The position numbers were made by a program, and so were the translations under genes. The notes under the pieces were generated by a model. It was not told the origin of the DNA, made no database searches, and saw only the letters and a program-made list of their open reading frames with translations. DNA of 64,000 nucleotides. Origin: an uncultured Lachnospiraceae bacterium. GTDB taxonomy: Bacteria; Bacillota; Clostridia; Lachnospirales; Lachnospiraceae. Positions within the stretch are counted from its first letter, which is position 1. Every line of letters starts with the position of its first letter. The stretch lies in the NCBI GenBank assembly GCA_910579285.1, contig CAJTTT010000002.1, positions 186,001-250,000 on the forward strand, written 5' to 3'. Positions 58,291 through 64,000 of the stretch are shown here, piece by piece.

Positions 58291-59785
58291 ATACGCCCTT
58301 TCTTACGCTGTCCTTGTGATAATAGCGCGCAACGGCCAGATTCATCCAGTTTCCCTCGTCCTCGCTCAGATCGGTGAAGTCAAAGAGGGCCGGCCGCGCA
58401 CTGTAAGGTGCAATCACAACATCAGTCATATCCTCATCCGTATAAAGTTCATACCGCGCCATCGCCTCCTGATAGAAGGTCTGCGCCTCGCCCCTCGCCA
58501 CGGACCGCAGGGCGGAAATGCTCGTGTATGTGTTCTTGTCCGCCGTGAGCGTCCACACACCGAGAAGCAGCAGCAGACATGCCACGCTCATGCGCTTTCC
58601 CGTCCGCTCCAGAAAGATGCCAAACGCTTCCGGCGCGCCATCCTCCCGCTGTTTTCTGTGGGAAAAATACCCGAGCCAGTATGCGGTCACCATCAGAACC
58701 GCCAGATAGTAAGTCATCTGAATGATATTATCTACGCGGGAAAGCCCCGTCATACCAAGCGCAAAGAGCGTGGGGGTAAACATGGCCGAAACCACACAGT
58801 ATGCCCCCGCCGTCACCAGCACGGGATGAGAAAAGTCCCGTTCGGACGCCTTCATGTACTTCCACAGAAGCGGCAGAAGCGCCAGCCATAAAAGAATCAC
58901 CAGCACCGGCGTCCAGCGGATTGCAAACACCGCCGTGTTATAAAAAGACAGCCCGACTGCCTTCACGGCGGAATATCCCTCGTCCATGTCTATACTCCCC
59001 CGTCTGCCGTTTCCAGGGGCGAGAATGTTCACCAAAAATCCGGCGCTTCCTGTCAGAAAAGGAATAATAACATGTGCTATTCTATCCTTTTTCTGAAAAA
59101 GGGCGAAGCACACGAGTAATGCCATCAGAATCTCCGCCTGCAGGCCTGTCACCAGATTGCCGCCGGCCACGACCAGAGAGAGAACTGCCGCCGCCGCGCA
59201 GAAAGCGCACGCCCTCCCCTTCTTCTCTGCCCAGAGACTTCCCGAGACGAGGGTCAGCAGGAAAAACCAGACAGACTGCAGGAGCACATAGTGGGTGGAA
59301 CCGTTGTACCAGTAAATTCCCTCGAAAGGGGCCTCTATCACCTGGTAGAACACGAACAGGAGAAGCGCCATAGAAAGGGACGCTCCTGTCTTTTCACAGC
59401 CAAGCCATCTAACCAGAATATGCCTTCCCACGATAAAGGAGGAGGACGCAAACATGCCGATCATCAGAATCGGCACAATCCACGCAATGTTGTAATCAAA
59501 ATTCATGGGGCACATGCCCATCAGAAAGCAGGATATATACGTTCCCTGCCAGTCCTGATAAAAGTCCATGTTCTGCCGCCACGCCTCCTGCACAGAAGCC
59601 GTAAAAGACCCTGTCTCCTGCCAGACATCGTGCACCCGCCTGCCGTAATCGTAGTCGTCAATGCACATCACATTATATTTTCCCAGCCAGAGTAACGGTA
59701 TCAGTGACAGAACCAAAAGCCCTGCCGCCAGAAAAACCGCCCGTCTGCCGCTCAAAAAATTCTCCGCTTTTTCCCAAGCCTTCAT
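58265..59785 (-). CDS. DUF6056-like polytopic membrane protein (possible GT-C transferase)
   Basis: A 506-residue protein with about 11 membrane segments. After the first segment the outer loop carries YNVMCIDDYDYGRRV (about 38-52), an acidic motif placed where GT-C enzymes keep their catalytic aspartate. A soluble C-terminal tail of about 80 residues follows the last segment. This pattern agrees with DUF6056 proteins. It may transfer a sugar from polyprenyl phosphate on the outer face. The 3' end overlaps the DUF5672 gene by 26 nt. AAAGGCGG precedes the ATG. Function is inferred only from topology. Confidence 0.65.
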   Translation of the reverse strand: MKAWEKAENFLSGRRAVFLAAGLLVLSLIPLLWLGKYNVMCIDDYDYGRRVHDVWQETGSFTASVQEAWRQNMDFYQDWQGTYISCFLMGMCPMNFDYNIAWIVPILMIGMFASSSFIVGRHILVRWLGCEKTGASLSMALLLFVFYQVIEAPFEGIYWYNGSTHYVLLQSVWFFLLTLVSGSLWAEKKGRACAFCAAAAVLSLVVAGGNLVTGLQAEILMALLVCFALFQKKDRIAHVIIPFLTGSAGFLVNILAPGNGRRGSIDMDEGYSAVKAVGLSFYNTAVFAIRWTPVLVILLWLALLPLLWKYMKASERDFSHPVLVTAGAYCVVSAMFTPTLFALGMTGLSRVDNIIQMTYYLAVLMVTAYWLGYFSHRKQREDGAPEAFGIFLERTGKRMSVACLLLLLGVWTLTADKNTYTSISALRSVARGEAQTFYQEAMARYELYTDEDMTDVVIAPYSARPALFDFTDLSEDEGNWMNLAVARYYHKDSVRKGVYETEHADK

Positions 59786-59824
59786 TCAAATCCGCCTTTT
59801 CCCTGAATCTGTGCCGGCGCAGCC

Positions 59825-60859
59825 TCAGGCCGGATGCACCAGCTTTTTCAGCCGCCGCACCACGCCGCGGCCAATTTTGCCCAGATACGCCTTCTTATAT
59901 AGATACCAGGCACGAAGCTTCATCATCTGAAGTCTCATGCCCGCAGGCTTTTTGTTTACTTCCGCATACTTCTTAGACCGTCTTTTGTAGGCCGCAAGCT
60001 CCTCCCGGCATTCCTCATCCGTAAACACCCGGCCTTTTCGGTCCATGTAATGCCATCCCGCGTAAATGTTCTGCTCCGATGCCCAGTAACCGTCTGACAC
60101 ATTATGTCTCGCCCAGTATTTCGGCGCCAGAATATACTGCACCGTATCGCTCGTAAAGGCAGGAAAATACGCAAAAGACGAATTTGCCAACAATAAATAA
60201 CGGGCGTTTTTCAAAATGGAATAGTCCTTGGCCAGATCAAAGTTGTAAGCCGGAATGCCCGGCAGAAACTTGTTTGCCTCCCGCACATCGTTGGTGATGA
60301 TCATAAACTGCATGTCCGGGTTGACCCTGCGCATCTGGCGCATCCCCTGGATCCAGTAACTTTTCCGCAGATAGAGCTCCGGGGATCCCATATAGTCGCT
60401 GCAGCGCAGATGCAGGATACAGAGATTGTCCCGGCTGTACTCCTTACAGTCGTACTCCGGCTTTACCTTCAGCCATTCCCTGATCTCCTCCTTATGGGAG
60501 ATAAAATAGCTTTCCGCCTGCAGATTCCCGTAAAGGAGTGTGCCGTCCTCCACCTCGAAAAGCTGTCTGTCCGCATCCGTGACATAGACGCCGTGGGTCA
60601 GGTCATGGGGGGAATTTCCCGCAAAAAGTCTGGTTTCCTTCTCGTAATAGACCTTTTTATAGTCCTCCTTCTTCGAGGGAACGCCCATATCCAGATCCAT
60701 AAAATACAGCCCGCAGTCGCTGTGCATATTGTTGGCAAAATGCTCCGGGTCAAGCACGCTGAACCGATATCCCAAATCCTGCGCGATACATCTGGCTGTC
60801 ACATAGAAAAACAGCTGATTCCCGAGCCCGAAGCCCTCCTGTGTCTCAATTCCTAACAT
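59825..60859 (-). CDS. Diverged GT11-like fucosyltransferase
   Basis: A 344-residue protein with GFGLGNQLFFYVTARCIAQ at the N-terminus and HLRCSDY at 150-156 where GT11 enzymes have HxRRGDY. The second Arg and the Gly are changed to Cys and Ser, and LLANSSFAYFPAF matches the C-terminal SSF motif. The change in the GDP-binding motif suggests altered donor use or low activity. The C-terminal tail is long and basic, which could aid membrane binding. The ATG follows the stop of the ABC exporter gene directly (TAAATG), so they are coupled. Confidence 0.75.
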   Translation of the reverse strand: MLGIETQEGFGLGNQLFFYVTARCIAQDLGYRFSVLDPEHFANNMHSDCGLYFMDLDMGVPSKKEDYKKVYYEKETRLFAGNSPHDLTHGVYVTDADRQLFEVEDGTLLYGNLQAESYFISHKEEIREWLKVKPEYDCKEYSRDNLCILHLRCSDYMGSPELYLRKSYWIQGMRQMRRVNPDMQFMIITNDVREANKFLPGIPAYNFDLAKDYSILKNARYLLLANSSFAYFPAFTSDTVQYILAPKYWARHNVSDGYWASEQNIYAGWHYMDRKGRVFTDEECREELAAYKRRSKKYAEVNKKPAGMRLQMMKLRAWYLYKKAYLGKIGRGVVRRLKKLVHPA

Positions 60860-62644
60860 TTATTCCTCCAGATTTGTCTGCGTAATTTTCCCGTTTTCCA
60901 CCTTATATATCACATCGCACTTGGCAATGGTATTCAGCCGGTGCGCAATAATCACCATCGTCTTTTTGCCGTGGAAACTGTTGACAGCCTCCATCACCGC
61001 CGTCTCCGTGTCGCCGTCCAGCGCGGAAGTGGCCTCGTCAAAGACAAGAATCTCAGGATTGTGGTAGAGCGCCCTTGCGATCCCAAGTCTCTGCCTCTGT
61101 CCGCCGGAAATTCTGACACCTCTGTCACCTATTGTCGTCTCCAGTCCCTCCGGCAGTTCTTCCACAAAGCTCTTAAGCTGCGCTTCCTCCAACACTTCCC
61201 AGATTCTCTTATCATCGATCCTGTCCGCATCTATGCCGAAGGCGATGTTGTCCCGGATGGACTCGTCGATCAGATAGATGGACTGGGGAATGTAACCGAT
61301 CTTGGAAAGCCAGGACGGGTAATTTTCAAAAATATCCCTGCCGTCACAGGTGATCGTCCCTTCCTGCACATGTAAAAGGCCCAGCAGGATGTCAACAATG
61401 GTAGATTTACCGGCGCCCGAAGGCCCCATAATGCCTACCGACTGCCCCTTTCTGACCTCCATATGCGCGTCCGTGAAAATAGGTTTCTCCGTATTCGGAT
61501 AGGAGAAGCTGATATGATCAAGCACGATCCTGTCTGTCAGCGCAAGCGGCGGTTTCTCCTGCTTTTCCTCTCCCGTAAGCCCGGTCACGCTGCCGTTCAC
61601 ATCGCGCTTCATATGATCCGTCAGGTTCTCATACAGGTAATCCAGACACGGCTGTGCGTAAGCAATCTCCGACAGATAAGTGTTGATGCGGTTGGTGGCC
61701 GGCATCACCCGCACCGCCGCAGCCGCAAAAGCCATGAGCTGGGGCATCAGCACAGTGATATCACCGTCCTGCAGGATAAAAACAAGAATGAAGGACAGCA
61801 TCGCGGCGATAAACACCGTCTCGATCAGCAGCCGCGGCGTATTGTTCATCACCGCATAGTTTCTCGCCACATTGGCTCCGACCGCGCCGCTCTCATAGTA
61901 ATTGCGCACAAAGAACTCTTCCCTGTGCAGCACCTTCACATCCTTCAGGCCGTAAATAGACTGGATTCTCCACTTGGCAATCCGCGACTGGATCGCCTGG
62001 TTCTTTCGCCCGATGGCATTCAGACGGGGTTTGAGCACTCTGGTAATCATCAGCGTCATCCCGAGAAAAAGCACACCGCAGCCTATGGAAATGAGCGGAC
62101 TCATCCACATCAGCACGATACAGATGGATACCGCCACCACGATCTCCGTGGTCATCTGGATCAGTACCAGGATCAATTGGAAGGCGTTGGGAATATCGCT
62201 GTCCGTCAATCGGAATACTGTGGGAATGTCCGCCCCCAGATAATCTTCATAAGGACGGTTTAAAAACTCCCGCATGACCCGGCTGATCATTCGGTTGCGG
62301 TTTCTGGTCACAAACGTGTTCTGCACATAAGTCAGAAAAAGAAGATAGACGTTTTTAAAGACAAAAATGCCGATCAGAACGCTGAGCATCCAGATAATGA
62401 GAGTTCTGGATGAATCTATCCCCAGAGAAGCGGCAGCTTTCCCCACCAATTCATTCTCCATGATTTTGTCCGGCGCCATAACCGCCTCCGCCACAGGAAG
62501 CATCATGGAAACGCCCAATGTCTCCAAAATACCGCCGATCAGGATCAGAAAGGCCAGGCCGCCGAGCTGCCAAAACTGTTTTCTGTCAAAAAGATATGCA
62601 ATTTTTTGCAGCAGACCCACATGCTCCTGACTCTGTTTCTTCAT
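60860..62644 (-). CDS. ABC transporter/flippase, PglK/MsbA-like (fused TMD-NBD), copy 2
   Basis: A 594-residue half-transporter. Six membrane segments lie in about residues 20-330; the ATPase domain has GIMGPSGAGKSTIVDILLGLL (Walker A), IGYIPQSIYLIDESIRDNIAFG (Q-loop), RISGGQRQRLGIARALYHNPEILVFDEATSALD (signature and Walker B) given here as separate motifs SGGQRQR and FDEATSALD, and IIAHRLNTI (H-loop). It is a clear relative of the gene at 34324-36069 and of Campylobacter PglK. It likely flips a lipid-linked oligosaccharide. The ribosome site is about 14 nt from the ATG, longer than usual. Confidence 0.88.
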   Translation of the reverse strand: MKKQSQEHVGLLQKIAYLFDRKQFWQLGGLAFLILIGGILETLGVSMMLPVAEAVMAPDKIMENELVGKAAASLGIDSSRTLIIWMLSVLIGIFVFKNVYLLFLTYVQNTFVTRNRNRMISRVMREFLNRPYEDYLGADIPTVFRLTDSDIPNAFQLILVLIQMTTEIVVAVSICIVLMWMSPLISIGCGVLFLGMTLMITRVLKPRLNAIGRKNQAIQSRIAKWRIQSIYGLKDVKVLHREEFFVRNYYESGAVGANVARNYAVMNNTPRLLIETVFIAAMLSFILVFILQDGDITVLMPQLMAFAAAAVRVMPATNRINTYLSEIAYAQPCLDYLYENLTDHMKRDVNGSVTGLTGEEKQEKPPLALTDRIVLDHISFSYPNTEKPIFTDAHMEVRKGQSVGIMGPSGAGKSTIVDILLGLLHVQEGTITCDGRDIFENYPSWLSKIGYIPQSIYLIDESIRDNIAFGIDADRIDDKRIWEVLEEAQLKSFVEELPEGLETTIGDRGVRISGGQRQRLGIARALYHNPEILVFDEATSALDGDTETAVMEAVNSFHGKKTMVIIAHRLNTIAKCDVIYKVENGKITQTNLEE

Positions 62645-62676
62645 AATATATATCAGTTCCTTCCAAAATGATATGT

Positions 62677-63723
62677 TTACGCCTGTGTAACTATAATTTT
62701 CTGCATGTCCGCCCGGTAAAAGTCGCTGTTATCCGCCCCGTTGAGCCAGCGCTGCGGCGCAAGCACTGTTTTCCCCGGATTCTGATTCAGATAGGATGCC
62801 CACCAGCTGAAACTGCTGTTTGCAAGAATATGATGCTTGCAGCGGCTCATCAGCAGAAATTCCATATAGTCGTTGTCTCCCGCTCCCTGCAGGTCAACCC
62901 AGGTGATATCCGCCTCCGCCTTGTCCCTGTCCTGGCCAAACTGCCGTCTGGCCCATTCTCTGTCATTGGTAAAAAGGAAAAACCGGCATCCCGGATATCT
63001 CTCCCGCATCTGACGGATTCCTTCTATATAATAGGCATCCGTACAGATCCCGCCGTAAAGGTTCTGGTTTTCGGGCGTCAGATAATCTCCCCTGCGCACA
63101 TGCAGGCTCACGGAACACCCGTTATTAATTTCCCGCAGATACTGTCCGGCAGATTTTCTCTCCCCGCCGTTCCCGCTGCATCCCTTCTTTTCCTTTCCGG
63201 CTTTCCCGGCATCTCCGCTCTCGCCGACACGCCACAGGCCCGCCCTTTCCAGATACGCTGACAGCCTGTCCGTATCGTAAGCATCGCGCACCTGCTTCTC
63301 CACAGGCTGGAAATATTTTTCTGTCTGCCAGTAACCTTCCAGATAAATGTCATCCCAGGTCAGCACCTCCGGGATAAAAAGCTTGCCCTGTTCAAAATAC
63401 GATTTCTTATGCCTGCCGAAGAGCTTCCGCCTCACCCGGTGCCACGGCAGCATGGAAGAGTCCAGCATCTTCCGAAGTTCCTCCCCGGAAGGCCGTTCAT
63501 ATGTGATCCCGAAAGGAGCAAGCGCCGGCATTCTCTGGGCATCCTGCTCGAACCCGGAAACATCATCTATTTTGACCTCCCTGCCAAGGTCTTTCAGTTG
63601 CAAATAAAGGGCGTACTGGAACATCTGGTTGCCCAAGCCGCCCGCAAGTTGTATGATTATCATCTTTTCATCCATTTCGAACCATTTTGTGTCAGGAGCC
63701 GCAAATAAGTCCGACCATTTCAT
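62677..63723 (-). CDS. GT11 alpha-1,2-fucosyltransferase with low-complexity insert
   Basis: A 348-residue GT11 protein: MIIIQLAGGLGNQMFQYALY at 21-40, HVRRGDY at 208-214, and HILANSSFSWWASYLNQN near the C-terminus. All three family motifs are intact, so it should be an active GDP-fucose-dependent enzyme. A Gly/Lys/Ser-rich stretch at about 168-193 interrupts the domain just before the HVRRGDY strand and looks like a lineage-specific insert. The start at 63723 has AGGATGGC upstream; an internal ATG at 63663 fits the family N-terminus better and is an alternative. Confidence 0.88.
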   Translation of the reverse strand: MKWSDLFAAPDTKWFEMDEKMIIIQLAGGLGNQMFQYALYLQLKDLGREVKIDDVSGFEQDAQRMPALAPFGITYERPSGEELRKMLDSSMLPWHRVRRKLFGRHKKSYFEQGKLFIPEVLTWDDIYLEGYWQTEKYFQPVEKQVRDAYDTDRLSAYLERAGLWRVGESGDAGKAGKEKKGCSGNGGERKSAGQYLREINNGCSVSLHVRRGDYLTPENQNLYGGICTDAYYIEGIRQMRERYPGCRFFLFTNDREWARRQFGQDRDKAEADITWVDLQGAGDNDYMEFLLMSRCKHHILANSSFSWWASYLNQNPGKTVLAPQRWLNGADNSDFYRADMQKIIVTQA

Positions 63724-63752
63724 GCCATCCTATCCCGAAAGCAGAACGCATG

Positions 63753-64000
63753 TTATTTATATTTCCCGAGAAGCCGCTTCACTCTCACCTTGCACGGGAT
63801 CACCACCCGCTCGTCCCACCGCAGTTTTCTGCAGTAGGCATCGGGAGAGCGGTAAAAAAGTTTCAGCTTCTTTCGGTCTCTTGGCGCCGCCATCGGACTC
63901 TGAAAAGCTTCCTCCGCCCTCTTTCTGTCCCTCTCGAGAATTTCCGTCAACCGAAGCAGGTATCCCCCGCCATCCTCCGTCCGGGAAAGCTCCCAGTAAA
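63753..64000 (-). CDS. Partial gene, C-terminal end of an unknown protein
   Basis: The reading frame is open from the right edge to a stop at 63753-63755, giving about 82 C-terminal residues. They are rich in Arg, Lys and Glu (LTEILERDRKRAEEAF, then DAYCRKLRWDE and KVRVKRLLGKYK). No family can be named from this part. Orientation and a 29-nt gap to the fucosyltransferase gene put it in the same transcription unit. A glycosyltransferase is possible from context but not supported by sequence. Confidence 0.5.
   Translation of the reverse strand, partial: YWELSRTEDGGGYLLRLTEILERDRKRAEEAFQSPMAAPRDRKKLKLFYRSPDAYCRKLRWDERVVIPCKVRVKRLLGKYK

Overview
The window is one long, dense surface-glycan biosynthesis island. 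Almost every gene reads on the minus strand, genes are packed with 0-90 nt gaps or short stop/start overlaps, and strong GGAGG-type ribosome sites precede ATG, GTG and TTG starts. GC is moderate. The gene families (DUF2304+GT2 pair, CotH kinase, Gram-positive PglK-like ABC exporters, SP_1767-type GT-D, WbaP-type priming transferase) fit a gut Clostridia/Lachnospiraceae genome; this assignment is inferred from gene content, not proven. I see no transposase, integrase, phage gene, rRNA, tRNA or CRISPR array, and no gene-free stretch over 300 bases.

Three transcription blocks can be drawn. Block A (about 24.9 kb down to position 1, minus strand) starts at a good promoter at 24911-24939. Its first genes are a WbpI-type 2-epimerase, a WbpE/WlbE-type aminotransferase and an AsnB-like amidotransferase, suggesting a diamino-uronic acid or uronamide. 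Then come a GT4, two paralogous RGTDF/RGTGY-motif putative glycosyltransferases, a large membrane protein, a Wzx flippase, a GT2 and a methyltransferase. Last is a nonulosonic-acid module: DegT aminotransferase, GNAT acetyltransferase, NeuB, NeuC, NeuA, CBS-nucleotidyltransferase (PtmE-like), radical SAM enzyme, second CMP-sugar synthetase, polysaccharide deacetylase. The mix of NeuB/C/A with a PtmE-like guanylyltransferase, an aminotransferase and an acetyltransferase points to a legionaminic-acid-like sugar more than plain sialic acid, although no LegB dehydratase is in the window. Two proteins of unknown family next to the neu genes carry HP and SS/ST motifs and are the best nonulosonate transferase candidates.

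Block B (25.08-27.50 kb, plus strand) is a small divergent operon: MaoC-like hydratase, LpxD-like N-acyltransferase, glycosyltransferase. It looks like a module that puts a hydroxyacyl group on an amino sugar in an organism not expected to make lipid A.

Block C (64.0 down to 27.49 kb, minus strand) holds three GT11-type fucosyltransferases, a WbaP-type priming transferase, two Wzy-like polymerases (one with a Wzz-like C-terminal module), a second Wzx, two PglK-like ABC exporters, a pyruvyltransferase, a GH88/105-type hydrolase, a GT26-GT4 fusion, a second radical SAM/SPASM protein, a GT-D enzyme, O-acyltransferases, several GT2/GT4/GT17/DUF5672 enzymes, GT-C-like membrane proteins and a CotH-type kinase. 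Together the window probably encodes more than one polymer: a priming enzyme on undecaprenyl phosphate, sequential transferases, flipping by Wzx or ABC exporter, and Wzy polymerisation, with nonulosonate, fucose, pyruvate, methyl and acyl decorations. A run of ten G residues inside the aminotransferase of the nonulosonate module is a possible phase-variation switch.
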